Source of the DNA: Chloroflexota bacterium
Lineage (GTDB): Bacteria > Chloroflexota > Anaerolineae > Anaerolineales > Villigracilaceae
DNA: 64,000 bases
Reading direction: 5' to 3'
Assembly (NCBI GenBank): GCA_024224815.1
Contig: JAAENC010000229.1
Span: forward strand, 34,852 to 98,851
Shown here: piece by piece, positions 46,076 to 54,707 of the stretch
Layout: every line of letters begins with the position of its first letter
Numbering within the stretch: the first letter of the stretch is position 1
Position numbers and translations under genes: made by a program
Notes under the pieces: model-generated
The model's input: only the letters and a program-made list of their open reading frames with translations
What the model was told of the DNA's origin: nothing
The model's database searches: none

Positions 46076-46414
46076 ATGGCTAAGAAATCAAAGAAAAAGA
46101 ATTGGGACGATGTGAAGATGGTGATTTCGGCACTCTCTGTTGCGACGACCTTGGCAATGTGGAATATATTTGCATCGGCGAGTGACCAAAAAGAAAGTAG
46201 CCAAGTTCAAGTAATCGAGTCAACACCTGAACCAACTGTGATCGTGCAGCCTACGCCTACAGCAACTCAGCCGCCCTTTACCGGGATAATTTTGCTGGGT
46301 GGTGAAGCGCCGAAGCCGAGAGTTGTTGTTGTCCGCTCTAATAGCGGAGGTGGCGGGGGTGGTGGGGGTGGTGGCGGAGGAAACGATACTGTTACTCAAA
46401 CCAACTCATCCTAA
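46076..46414 (+). CDS. Small membrane-anchored protein with poly-Gly stretch
   Basis: The product is 112 residues. A basic N-terminus (MAKKSKKKNWDD) precedes one helix (MVISALSVATTLAMWNIFASA), a Pro/Thr linker (TPEPTVIVQPTPTATQPP), a short segment (FTGIILLGGEAPKPRVVVVRSN) and a run of 12 Gly, ending NDTVTQTNSS. No family recognised. It overlaps the ApbE start (TAATG). The poly-Gly segment, like the His/Asp tail of its neighbour, looks like low-complexity surface sequence. A function in flavin or electron transfer is only suggested by context. Confidence 0.65.
   Translation: MAKKSKKKNWDDVKMVISALSVATTLAMWNIFASASDQKESSQVQVIESTPEPTVIVQPTPTATQPPFTGIILLGGEAPKPRVVVVRSNSGGGGGGGGGGGGNDTVTQTNSS
46346..46381 (+). 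other. G-rich tract able to form a G-quadruplex
   Basis: The poly-Gly codons are written with many GGGGG and GG runs over about 36 bases, just before the apbE start. Several G-runs in close order could fold into a G-quadruplex in the mRNA or the coding strand and affect the coupled apbE translation. This is sequence potential only. Confidence 0.35.
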
Positions 46415-47331
46415 TGTTGCATCAAATTGAATTTAGGGCAATGGGATCCCAAATTTTTGTTGCCGTCGAAAGTCCTTCGTATCCAATAGAACTGGAGCAT
46501 GTCCCCAATTGGTTTGAAGGCTGGGAGGATTCTCTCAGCCGTTTTCGACCGAAGAGTGAACTCTCTAAAGTTAATCGCGAAGCTGGAATGCCAACCAAGG
46601 TTAGCAAAACCTTTGCTGATGTATTTGAGACAGCTCTATACGCTGAACAAAATAGTGGAGGTTTGGTAACCCCGGTTCTTTTGGATGCAATAAAAGAAAG
46701 CGGGTACGACCGTGATTTTGACTTGCTTCCGCTTCAATCAGACAAAATCTGCCCCCAAACATTTTCGAGCCAATCTCGCTTGGACGAAGTTGTCTGGGAT
46801 GCAGAGAGATCTACCATTTGCCTGCCCCCCGATATGCATCTGGATTTTGGTGGCACAGCGAAGGGATGGGCAGCGCTCCAGGCAGCCGAGCGGCTCGGAA
46901 AATATGGCCCAGCTCTCGTCAACGCGGGAGGCGATATCGCCATTAGCCACGCACGAAAAAATGATGAACCGTGGCTGGTTGGGGTAGCGAATCCCTTTAA
47001 TCGGTCTGAAAATCTGGAAATACTTCAATTACCTTTATGCGGGGTTGCTACATCGGGTCGGGATAAGCGCCGTTGGCTGCAAGATGATCGCTGGAATCAT
47101 CATATTATTGATCCGCATACAAGTTTGCCCGCAGAAACGGATATTTTAACAGTTACAGTAGTTGCATCATCTGTGATAGAAGCTGAGCTGGCTGCCAAGA
47201 CTATTTTTATATCGGGTGTTCAAGCGGGTCTAGCCTGGTTAGATGAGCGTTCTGATTTGGCAGGAATACTTATTTTGGAAAATGGCGAATGCCTGTATAG
47301 CCAAAGAATGGAAGAATATCTCTGGAGTTAA
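46414..47331 (+). CDS. apbE: FAD:protein FMN transferase (ApbE family)
   Basis: The product is 305 residues. The family motifs are present: FRAMGSQIFVAV, DFGGTAKGWAALQAAE, VNAGGDIAI and HHIIDPHTS. ApbE transfers FMN from FAD to a Thr or Ser of target proteins outside the membrane. No signal peptide or lipobox is visible in this copy, which is unusual for exported ApbE. The usual target motif (S/T-G-A-T/S) is not seen in the neighbouring proteins, so the substrate must be elsewhere. Coupled upstream to the poly-Gly protein, it lies one base before the ferric-reductase-like gene. Confidence 0.92.
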   Translation: MLHQIEFRAMGSQIFVAVESPSYPIELEHVPNWFEGWEDSLSRFRPKSELSKVNREAGMPTKVSKTFADVFETALYAEQNSGGLVTPVLLDAIKESGYDRDFDLLPLQSDKICPQTFSSQSRLDEVVWDAERSTICLPPDMHLDFGGTAKGWAALQAAERLGKYGPALVNAGGDIAISHARKNDEPWLVGVANPFNRSENLEILQLPLCGVATSGRDKRRWLQDDRWNHHIIDPHTSLPAETDILTVTVVASSVIEAELAAKTIFISGVQAGLAWLDERSDLAGILILENGECLYSQRMEEYLWS

Positions 47332-47332
47332 G

Positions 47333-48052
47333 ATGACTTTAAAAGAAAAAAATGAAGAATATCCTGATACATTATTATCCGTGCAATCATTTTTGTTTAC
47401 GGTTCTGGCGATGGCAGTTGGGATGTTAGTTGCCGTAGTCGTGCTGCCAACCTGGATGCCAAATCTTGCCAAATCTTTATTGGGGCCAGACGCGAAAGTT
47501 TACTGGTATTTATCACGTGGGACAGCTTTTGTCTCTCTTAGTCTCTTGTGGCTTTCGATGGTCTTGGGATTATTAATGAGTAATAAAATGGCGCGTTCTT
47601 GGCCCGGTGTGGCAGTCAGCTTTGCTATTCATGAATTTGTGAGTTTATTGGGGCTGGGATTTGCCATGTTCCATGCGATTATTTTAATGGGCGATAAATA
47701 TATTGAATTTACTCTGGAAAAGATCGCAACTCCCTTTGCGAGTACTTACGAGCCTTTTTGGGTGGGTGTCGGACAGATTAGTTTTTATATTATGTTGCTC
47801 GTAGCCTTTAGCTTTTATGTACGTAAGATAATCGGCCAGAAACTCTGGCGTGTTATCCACTTTATCAGCTTCTTGACTTACCTTATGGCATTACTCCACA
47901 GTTTGGCCGCAGGAACAGACACAGAGTTTGTGTGGGCACAGCAATATTATTGGGTTACGGGCGGGAGTTTGCTCTTTTTTCTGATGGTTCGCATCGTCAG
48001 CAGTTTTTTCAAAGAGCCAGTGAAGCGTATGAATAAAAGCGCGAGTGCATAG
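47333..48052 (+). CDS. Ferric-reductase-like heme b membrane protein
   Basis: The product is 239 residues from the ATG at 47333, with a GGAG site that overlaps the ApbE stop region. It has six or seven helices. His pairs in FAIHEFVSLLGLGFAMFHAI and RVIHFISFLTYLMALLHSL are spaced for two b hemes, as in the ferric-reductase/YedZ group. Together with ApbE and the PepSY-like protein this resembles known gene sets for electron transfer across the membrane to a flavinylated protein. The final acceptor is unknown. There is no separate NAD(P)H flavoprotein domain here. Confidence 0.85.
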   Translation: MTLKEKNEEYPDTLLSVQSFLFTVLAMAVGMLVAVVVLPTWMPNLAKSLLGPDAKVYWYLSRGTAFVSLSLLWLSMVLGLLMSNKMARSWPGVAVSFAIHEFVSLLGLGFAMFHAIILMGDKYIEFTLEKIATPFASTYEPFWVGVGQISFYIMLLVAFSFYVRKIIGQKLWRVIHFISFLTYLMALLHSLAAGTDTEFVWAQQYYWVTGGSLLFFLMVRIVSSFFKEPVKRMNKSASA

Positions 48053-48166
48053 TTTTAGGAAAGAAGTAGAAAGAGAAAAATCCCCATTCTTCAGCTAGAC
48101 CTCCCCTTTGTAATTGATAGCATTCCCCTAAAAAACGCGTTTTTTAACTTGCGCGAGATTGGATAC

Positions 48167-48877
48167 TCAGGGAGCATTGCAGACGTATTTGTAGTTTATT
48201 GACACTGTCCCCCCTAAGCTGCCAGAACTGCCATGTGCTTTGATAGTCATCGTATCGCCATCGTTTCCTCCTGGCGCGGTCCATTGGCCTGTATTACCGA
48301 GATCTCCATTGGGTTCCTTCGAAAGGATAATGGTACTCTGCTTGATTTCAACTACAGTAGTTCCCGCAGTAAGTGATGTTTTTGCGCCAGCTGTCAGAGC
48401 AGAACATTCAGCCTCTCCTTCCAAGCGCCAAGTTAACGAAACTGTAAAAAAGTATGTTTTTCCTGGGATCAACTCATTACGAAGACCGCTCCACTCGTGA
48501 GCGGTGACGAATTCTTGTTCGTTACACCCAAAATTCCCTGCGTGTTTATATCGTGTTCCGATCCAGTTTCCTTTCCATTCGGCAGTCATACCGGGAGTTC
48601 CTCCGCCAGTTGCGATGGCATCGGTCGTGTTGACATAAATCCACTGACAGGAAATATCCAGAGAGGGCACAGCGGATGGTATCTTCGATGGGACTGGGGT
48701 CTCGCCTCTTTGGGCCGCGGCGACTACTGTTTCAGCACCGTGAGTTGCGTTTTGCTGCCGTTGCTGGACGGTTTCGGCGGCTTTTTCTGCTACTGCTCGC
48801 GGCAAATTACAGGCCAGGGTAACTAGAATGATGAAAATTAGAAGTTTAAGGGGATTTTTATTAGTAAGTGGAGACAT
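48167..48877 (-). CDS. Lipoprotein of unknown function
   Basis: The product is 236 residues. It has a signal peptide with lipobox (LVTLAC), then a helical Gln/Glu segment and a beta-rich domain (SCQWIYVNTTDAIATGGG, KTYFFTVSLTWRLEGEAEC) with five Cys in the mature part. The domain may bind at the cell surface. No family is recognised. Neighbours are unrelated: the ferric-reductase-like operon converges on it and a divergent gap lies upstream. Confidence 0.7.
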   Translation of the reverse strand: MSPLTNKNPLKLLIFIILVTLACNLPRAVAEKAAETVQQRQQNATHGAETVVAAAQRGETPVPSKIPSAVPSLDISCQWIYVNTTDAIATGGGTPGMTAEWKGNWIGTRYKHAGNFGCNEQEFVTAHEWSGLRNELIPGKTYFFTVSLTWRLEGEAECSALTAGAKTSLTAGTTVVEIKQSTIILSKEPNGDLGNTGQWTAPGGNDGDTMTIKAHGSSGSLGGTVSINYKYVCNAP

Positions 48878-49266
48878 AATATCACGTCCTTTTGAAAAGA
48901 AAACAACAACCTGCCACTCTTCTTATCATTATACAATTAAAATCCTAGTCCCTTCAATTCGTAAAAAGGGCGATCTCGCTCATTTATATTGTGAAATAAT
49001 ATTTCAAGTTCTTTTTATGGGTTGGCAAGAGATGATAGATTGGAGAGCAAAGAAAACAAAGCAAAGCAGAGAAAAGCAAAGATAATCTTTTTTTGATAAA
49101 AGACCTTGAAGCGAAATCATGACAAAGCGTGTAGCGTGTGCAGATGAATATCTTTGGTCATTAGTTCATATCCAATAGGATTGCTAATCTTGAGTAAGTT
49201 AAATAAAAAATCTCCCCGCTCACAATGAGCGGGGAGATTTTACTTTTAAGGCTAAGTCTATAGAAA
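48878..49266. other. Intergenic region with a terminator, no gene
   Basis: No credible gene was found. The stretch is A-rich (49040-49090) with short AAAGCA repeats. It contains the terminator at 49207-49241 and presumably the promoter of the lipoprotein gene near 48880-48950 on the minus strand, for which I see no clear hexamers. Confidence 0.55.
49207..49241 (-). terminator. Intrinsic terminator after the GAF histidine kinase
   Basis: A perfect 16-bp stem (AAAATCTCCCCGCTCA with its complement), a 3-base loop and A/T runs on both sides. It starts 26 bases past the kinase stop. Confidence 0.92.
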
Positions 49267-51321
49267 CTATCCTGAAATTTCAGCCAATTCTTCAACAGAA
49301 TAAGGTTTCAGAACCATGTCTTTTACGCCAGACTGTAGATATTTGGTGATATTCTCAACTTTCGGCGCAGCAGAGAGAATGAGCGTTTTGCTGCCCAGCT
49401 TTTCGAGCGTAGGGAGCGTTTCGTCTGCGAGGGTTTCGTCTAGTAGGAGTAGGTCAACACTGGGGTCGAATTTATTGAGTACCTCCGTGCCTGCACTTTG
49501 AAGGGCTTCGCTGACGAAAGATGTCCATTCGCCTTCGGGGGCGATTAGAGAGACTTTGCCGGGGGCGATATCCAGGTTTGCTGAACTTGCTTCTGCAGCA
49601 GGTAATTCGATGATGAAAGTTGTTCCTTTTTCGGGCACACTTTCTACACTAATGCTGCCATTAAGTTGGGAAATGATGTGCAGACAAGAGGCCAAGCCCA
49701 TGCCTTTGAATCCTTCGCCTTTGGTGGTGAAGAAGGAAGCCCAAATTTTATCTTGCATGGCTTCGGGGATGCCGATCCCGTCGTCGCTGATGCGGGTGAT
49801 GACAAATCCTTTTTGTGCGGATGGGGCACTTTCGATGGTGATATTTTTTGCGCCAGATTCATCTGCGTTGCGGAGCAAACTGCCAAAGGCGCGTACCAAT
49901 TGCACGCTATCGCCAAAGGCAAGCGGAGCGTTGGGATTCGCTTTAACGGTCAATTTTTGGGTTGGGGTATTTGCATGATAAGCGGAAGCAAGCCAAATAT
50001 CGGCGAGCATTACGGGGCGGGGGGCGGTTTCACGCGCAGGGCCGAGTAATGCTTCTTTTACATCCATAATTAATTTGGCCGAGTGGTCGATCATCTCCAA
50101 ATCTTCTTTGAGCGATTCTATATCCAGTTCGCTTTCGTTTAGGTCTTCTTTCATGCGCGCGGCGGTTGTGGTCATGGGAAGGGCTTTATTGCCGATCCAG
50201 TGAATGGCTTCTGTGGTCGCGCTGGAGAGGGCTTCGTAGGTTTTTGTGCGCAAAAGTTCGGCGTGGGTGCGCTCGACTTCTTTGAGCAGATTTGCGTTAT
50301 TGATGGCAATTGCGAGATGATCTGCCATCGTTTGGAGGGTTTGAATATCGTCGTCGCTGAAGGCATTTCCTTCAATACTTTGGACTGTGACTGCGCCGAG
50401 AGCATTTGTGCCAACTGCGAGTGGTAATGCCATTTCTGAACGGGTTTCAGGCAAATGTGGGTTGCGGAAAAAAGCATCTTCGCCTTCTACATCGAGAGAA
50501 ATGCGTGCAATGCGCTCGCGAGCGGCCATACCGATCATGGAGTTGCCGCCCAATTTAAGTTTATGGTCTGCCGCGATCATGGCTTTGCCAGCTTCGCCGC
50601 GTCCGGCGCGTAGTACGGCGTATTCTTTATTTTCGTCGATCAGGAAAACGCCTGCATAATAGAAATTATAGGCATCGCAGATAATATCGACTGTTTTTGG
50701 GAGTAGTTCGTCCAGCTCCAAAATGGATGCGACGCCGCGACCAACTTCATTTGCGGCATCTAAAAGGCGCGCTCTTCTTTCAGCTTGCGCTAATAAAAAT
50801 TGATTTTCTGCGTGCTGATGAGCATTGTTGATCGCAATAGCGAGTTGGTCGGCCATCCCCTGCAATGTGGAAATATCTTCGTCGCTAAAGGCAGATTCTT
50901 CTACGCTTTGCACGGTCACTGCGCCAAGAACACTTGTCCCGACGGTGAGGGGCAGCGCCATTTCTGAGCGGGTATTTGGCAAATGCGGATTACTGAAAAA
51001 GATCGCTTCTTCGCCTACATCCAGTGCAATGCGTGCTTTTTGTGTAGCAACGGCTGTCCCGATCATCGAGTTTCCACCGATCTTTAATTGATGATTTTCA
51101 GCAAGCATGGCAATACCGGCGTTGCCGCGCCCTGCTTTAAGGGTGGCGTATTCCCCTTTTTCATCAAGTAAGAAAACGCCTGCATAATAAAATCTGAATT
51201 CATCGCAGATGATATCAACAGTTTTTTGCAATAATTCCTGTGGGTCAAGAATAGAGGCTATATTGTTTGCCACACGCAATGTTGCGCTGAGCAGTTTGGC
51301 TTGTCTTTCGCTTGATGTCAT
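49267..51321 (-). CDS. Soluble histidine kinase with two GAF domains and a degenerate receiver
   Basis: The product is 684 residues from the ATG at 51321 (GGAGAC site). Two near-identical GAF domains (about 20-175 and 195-355; both with FYYAGVFL, NPHLP-TRSEMALPL, LGAVTVQS) precede a dimerisation region with EAIHWIGNKALP (His near 372). The ATPase domain is intact (LLRNADESGA, DDGIGIPEAM, SFFTTKG). The phosphoacceptor region is not the usual HE-R-P type. The last 110 residues resemble a receiver (LLLLDETLADE, VLKPYSVEELA) but lack the acidic pair. There is no membrane segment. It sits 3' of a CheY-like gene and near a paralogue at 52041-53948. Confidence 0.88.
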   Translation of the reverse strand: MTSSERQAKLLSATLRVANNIASILDPQELLQKTVDIICDEFRFYYAGVFLLDEKGEYATLKAGRGNAGIAMLAENHQLKIGGNSMIGTAVATQKARIALDVGEEAIFFSNPHLPNTRSEMALPLTVGTSVLGAVTVQSVEESAFSDEDISTLQGMADQLAIAINNAHQHAENQFLLAQAERRARLLDAANEVGRGVASILELDELLPKTVDIICDAYNFYYAGVFLIDENKEYAVLRAGRGEAGKAMIAADHKLKLGGNSMIGMAARERIARISLDVEGEDAFFRNPHLPETRSEMALPLAVGTNALGAVTVQSIEGNAFSDDDIQTLQTMADHLAIAINNANLLKEVERTHAELLRTKTYEALSSATTEAIHWIGNKALPMTTTAARMKEDLNESELDIESLKEDLEMIDHSAKLIMDVKEALLGPARETAPRPVMLADIWLASAYHANTPTQKLTVKANPNAPLAFGDSVQLVRAFGSLLRNADESGAKNITIESAPSAQKGFVITRISDDGIGIPEAMQDKIWASFFTTKGEGFKGMGLASCLHIISQLNGSISVESVPEKGTTFIIELPAAEASSANLDIAPGKVSLIAPEGEWTSFVSEALQSAGTEVLNKFDPSVDLLLLDETLADETLPTLEKLGSKTLILSAAPKVENITKYLQSGVKDMVLKPYSVEELAEISG

Positions 51322-51427
51322 TTTTTTGTCTCCATAAATTTTGTCACGAATGAAGACGAATTTTCCGAATACCACAAATAAAAATTTTTATTCGTGGTAT
51401 TTGCGGCATTCGTTATTATTCGTGATA

Positions 51428-51817
51428 CTAGCCTAAAATCTCGTTAATTAAATTTACTAAGCCTTGTTCACGCCCTTTTACAAAATAGCTTCTTGCCCCA
51501 CGCTGAACAGCATCTTTGGCTGTATCAACTTCGTCATAGGCCGTTAATACAATTGCTATCAATTCAGGGTTGATTTCGCGTAATTTTGTGAGTAGATCTA
51601 AACCTGCCGCATGAGCGGGAATACCATCAAAATTTGGCATATTCAAATCGAGCAGTGCCATATCAAAGGGGGAGGCTGTATTGTGTGAAGCTTCAAATGT
51701 AGCAAGCCCTTCTGAGCAATTACTAGCAGTTTCTACAGTAAATCCCCTGCGAAGCAAGGTTTTTTGCATACTACGCCGTACAAGAGCTTCATCGTCAACG
51801 AGCAATAATTTCGCCAT
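51428..51817 (-). CDS. Single-domain response regulator
   Basis: The product is 129 residues. The ATG at 51817 has an AAGGAG site; in-frame upstream codons overlap no other gene but lack one. The acidic pair and phosphoacceptor Asp (LLLVDDEAL, MALLDLNMPNFDG), Thr/Ser (IVLTAYDE) and Lys (YFVKGREQG) are present. An insertion after the Asp (GIPAHAAGLD) is unusual. There is no output domain, so it may pass phosphate to another protein. It probably partners the two flanking GAF kinases. Confidence 0.88.
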   Translation of the reverse strand: MAKLLLVDDEALVRRSMQKTLLRRGFTVETASNCSEGLATFEASHNTASPFDMALLDLNMPNFDGIPAHAAGLDLLTKLREINPELIAIVLTAYDEVDTAKDAVQRGARSYFVKGREQGLVNLINEILG

Positions 51818-51918
51818 TAAAATTTCTCCTTCTTTCAATCAAATAATATAGTTTACCAAGTTATTTTCTTTTTCCCCTTACAGGGGATATACAGTTTTTG
51901 TTTTGGACGTGACAAACT

Positions 51919-52018
51919 GATGATGCGATTCTGCGAGGAGCATGTATTTGCGACGCGGCAATCTTATGCCCAAGAATGAGATTGCTTCGGCGATGAAACT
52001 GCCTCGCAAAATCATTAT
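51919..52018. repeat. REP-like nested palindrome
   Basis: GCGAGG (51933-51938) pairs with CCTCGC (52002-52007), and CGACGCGGCAATCTT pairs imperfectly with GAGATTGCTTCGGCG. The outer ends carry AT-rich complementary words. It belongs to the family at 38941-39030 and 59401-59524 and sits between the response regulator and the second GAF kinase gene. Confidence 0.55.
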
Positions 52019-52040
52019 TGCCTAGGATTTTTTCGCTATC

Positions 52041-53948
52041 TCATTTTTTCTCTATTGGCAATAAAATAATAAAAGCTGCGCCCTCGCCAACTTCACTTTC
52101 TGCCCAAATTCGCCCACCACTTTGGGAGATAATTTCCATGCAGGCAGAGAGACCTAAGCCTGTGCCGCCGTGATCGCCTTTGGTGGTAAAAAATGAGACC
52201 CAGATCTTTTCCAGGATTTCAGGCGGGATGCCGGGTCCGTTATCTTTAACTTCAATCCTGACAAATCCCGTTTCATCAGCTAAACGAGCCGATACGTGGA
52301 TTTTGGCTTGCTCGCTTTTCCCCAACGCTTCCCACGCATTTTTTATCAGATTGATCAATACGCGCCCGATCTGAGTTTTATCCCCGTGCACTTGGGGGAT
52401 GTCATCTGTATAGCCGGATGTGACCACGCCTTTGGGCAGGCCCATCCCCGCGATAGTGGTGCTGAAGAGCAGGGGGATGTCGAAATCTTCAGATTTGGCG
52501 ATGCGTCCGGGGCCGATTAAGTCTTCTTTGATGTTAAGGATGGTCTCGGCGCTTTGTTTGACGATGCCCAGATCTTCTAGGGTGGATTCAATGTCTACGA
52601 TGAGGGGAAGATTATCGGCGGGGAGTTTATTTAACGCATCCACATTTTGGGAGAGATCAACGTCGAGGTCCGGTAGCAAGCCAAAGGCTTCGTTCGCTAC
52701 GGCGGCGTAGGGGTGCGAATCCCGTTCTTGGGGAGGTAAATCCAAGAGGGTTTTGAAGACGGCAAAAAAGTTGAGCAAATCTTCTTTTACACGTTCGGCA
52801 CTACCGGGGATGGGGGCGGCTTTATTACCCACCCAATGAATCGCTTCTCCCGTTGCGGTGGCGATGGCTTCGAAGGTTTTTGTGCGCACAATTTCTTGAT
52901 TTGCGGCTTCGAGATCTTTGAGCAAATGCGCGTTGCGGATGGCGATGGCGAGCTGGTCGGCCATACTTTGGAGTGCGTCAATATCGGCGGTGCTAAAGGC
53001 GTTTACCTTTTCACTTTGCACAGAGAGCGCACCGAGTGTACCGCCCTTAGCTTTAAGCGGGAGCGCCATCTCGGAGCGTGTTTCGGGGAGATGCGGGTTT
53101 TTGAAATGATCTTCTATATCGCCCACATCGGCGGTGATCTGTGCTTCTTGTTCTTGAATGGCGATGCCGATCATGGATTTGCCGTCAAGGCCGAGACGGT
53201 GATTATTGGCGACCATTTTATCGCCTGCTTCTTCATAGCCAGCTTGGAGTATGGCCCATTCTTTTTTTGCATCTAGCAGGAAAATGCCCGCGTAATAGAA
53301 TTCGTATTCTTTGCAGATAATATCTACGGTGGTTTGGAGCAGTTCATCCAGATCGAGAATGGAGGTGATATTATGCCCAACGGTGGCGGCGGCTTTGAGT
53401 AGACGCTGATGCCGCTGCATATCGGCGATGACGTGCTTATTTTGCTGATCCAAAAATTTGTTTTGGTCAGCCATTTTTGTCATTTCGTGGACTTTCTTTT
53501 CAAGATGCTGAACAAGTTCCTGATGATAGGCTTTGGCGTGATGTTCTGCTTGATTGGCGTATTCTCGTTTTCCGCCGAGATAGGCTTTTATTTCATCTCT
53601 AAAAGTGTCTATATTAATGGGTTTGGTCATAAAACCAACACAGCCAGCGACAAGGGCGCGTTCGCGTGCGCCACTGGTGGCATCTGCCGTAAGCGCGACC
53701 ATGGGGGTGTTGGGGAGAGAGCTTTTAAGGCGTGTGGCAACTTCTCTGCCGCTCAGTTCGGGCATGTTAATATCGAGAAGGATTAGATCGGGTTGGGTGT
53801 TAAGGGCAAGCTCGATGCCGTCTATGGGGTTATCTGATTCAAGAAAGACATAATCACGCGCCAGCAATCGCCGAACAAGCAGACGTGAGTCGTCTGTATC
53901 TTCGATATAGAGTATTTTAGGAAGAGATTTGATGTCGGTTTCTGTCAT
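52041..53948 (-). CDS. Hybrid sensor kinase: receiver-coiled coil-GAF-histidine kinase
   Basis: The product is 635 residues. The N-terminal receiver (about 10-130; ILYIEDTDDSR, LILLDINMPELSG, VALTADATSG, TKPINID) is followed by a His/Lys-rich coiled coil (135-190), one GAF domain (FYYAGIFLLDAKKEW, LPETRSEMALPL), a dimerisation region with EAIHWVGNKAAP (His near 369) and an ATPase domain (LIKNAWEALGK, DNGPGIPPEI, GTGLGLSACMEII). Having the receiver at the N-terminus makes it an output of another kinase. Its GAF and His regions closely resemble the protein at 49267-51321, so the two are paralogues and may form one phosphorelay. Confidence 0.88.
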   Translation of the reverse strand: MTETDIKSLPKILYIEDTDDSRLLVRRLLARDYVFLESDNPIDGIELALNTQPDLILLDINMPELSGREVATRLKSSLPNTPMVALTADATSGARERALVAGCVGFMTKPINIDTFRDEIKAYLGGKREYANQAEHHAKAYHQELVQHLEKKVHEMTKMADQNKFLDQQNKHVIADMQRHQRLLKAAATVGHNITSILDLDELLQTTVDIICKEYEFYYAGIFLLDAKKEWAILQAGYEEAGDKMVANNHRLGLDGKSMIGIAIQEQEAQITADVGDIEDHFKNPHLPETRSEMALPLKAKGGTLGALSVQSEKVNAFSTADIDALQSMADQLAIAIRNAHLLKDLEAANQEIVRTKTFEAIATATGEAIHWVGNKAAPIPGSAERVKEDLLNFFAVFKTLLDLPPQERDSHPYAAVANEAFGLLPDLDVDLSQNVDALNKLPADNLPLIVDIESTLEDLGIVKQSAETILNIKEDLIGPGRIAKSEDFDIPLLFSTTIAGMGLPKGVVTSGYTDDIPQVHGDKTQIGRVLINLIKNAWEALGKSEQAKIHVSARLADETGFVRIEVKDNGPGIPPEILEKIWVSFFTTKGDHGGTGLGLSACMEIISQSGGRIWAESEVGEGAAFIILLPIEKK

Positions 53949-54020
53949 TACCTATGCCTTAAATCTTAACATCTGAATTATAACTGTTTTAAGGCAGAGA
54001 GAGTTGGCAATGTGAAAAGA

Positions 54021-54050
54021 AAAAGCGCCCTTGCGATGAAGTGCGCTTTT
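54021..54050 (-). terminator. Possible intrinsic terminator
   Basis: AAAAGCGCcCTT pairs with AAGtGCGCTTTT (one mismatch) around a 6-base loop, A/T-rich on both sides. It follows the 2H phosphoesterase gene at some distance and precedes the hybrid kinase gene. Confidence 0.55.
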
Positions 54051-54066
54051 AGTCTTGAAGGCGGGG

Positions 54067-54087
54067 CAGCTAATGCGGGGTTAGGTG
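54067..54087. repeat. attC-core-like boundary repeat, copy 1
   Basis: CAGCTAATGCGGGGTTAGGTG. It contains GTTAGGT, matching the integron core GTTRRRY, and on the minus strand ACCTAAC, matching RYYYAAC. It is 18 of about 22 positions identical to 54708-54729 and lies 57 bases past the stop of the 2H phosphoesterase gene. Confidence 0.4.
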
Positions 54088-54143
54088 TTTTTTCGACCTT
54101 ATATATTGCTGGCTGATGCTACACCATAAAAAAATGTCTTTAT

Positions 54144-54677
54144 CTATTTTCCCAAAGTGCATACCGCTAATTTCTTAATTGGTCTGAATTTGACTACGCC
54201 GATTTCTTGAAAACTTCCATGTAGCGGACTGAAAGTTTTTTTGCAAATCTCAACCGCACGAGCAAACTGCTCGTTTGGAATATTCATTTCTACTGTGCAG
54301 TGTGGCATCCAATTTGTAGGAAGATAGTATTTTGACGGAATAAGTTTATCTTTCTCAAGTTGAGTGTGAAAGCGAAGATGACAGTCTAAAAGTTGTCTTG
54401 TTGGAATCGGGGATAAATATAGAACATTTTCATCTGTTAAGAATGTACTGATTGCGCCCAATTGAAAGTTAAATGGTTCAGAGTGATTGGAAAAAACTTT
54501 CGTAAGCTCAATAAGATTATCACAATCAACGTCTGAAAACACAGCCAAGCTAATGTGTGGTCTATCTTTCAAGTTGCCAAGTGTAGATGAAATTCCTTGC
54601 TCTGCCAAAATATGACGCAAATTTAACACACTTTTTTCAGTTTGGCTATCAAAATAAAATTCGACTGCATATCCCAT
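54144..54677 (-). CDS. 2H phosphoesterase / 2'-5' RNA ligase-like protein
   Basis: The product is 177 residues. Two HxT/S motifs, PHISLAVF and PHCTVEMN, are the active-site signature of the 2H superfamily (2'-5' RNA ligase, LigT, cyclic phosphodiesterases). The expected overall length and beta-sheet pattern are present. It acts on a 2',3'-cyclic or 2',5' phosphodiester, but the substrate is unknown. It is a lone gene flanked by two near-identical 21-22-bp repeats, as in an integron gene cassette. Base use (A/T-rich, weak codon match) differs slightly from its neighbours. Confidence 0.85.
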   Translation of the reverse strand: MGYAVEFYFDSQTEKSVLNLRHILAEQGISSTLGNLKDRPHISLAVFSDVDCDNLIELTKVFSNHSEPFNFQLGAISTFLTDENVLYLSPIPTRQLLDCHLRFHTQLEKDKLIPSKYYLPTNWMPHCTVEMNIPNEQFARAVEICKKTFSPLHGSFQEIGVVKFRPIKKLAVCTLGK

Positions 54678-54707
54678 TGTCTAATTTCCTATTATTCTGT
54701 TTTATGT

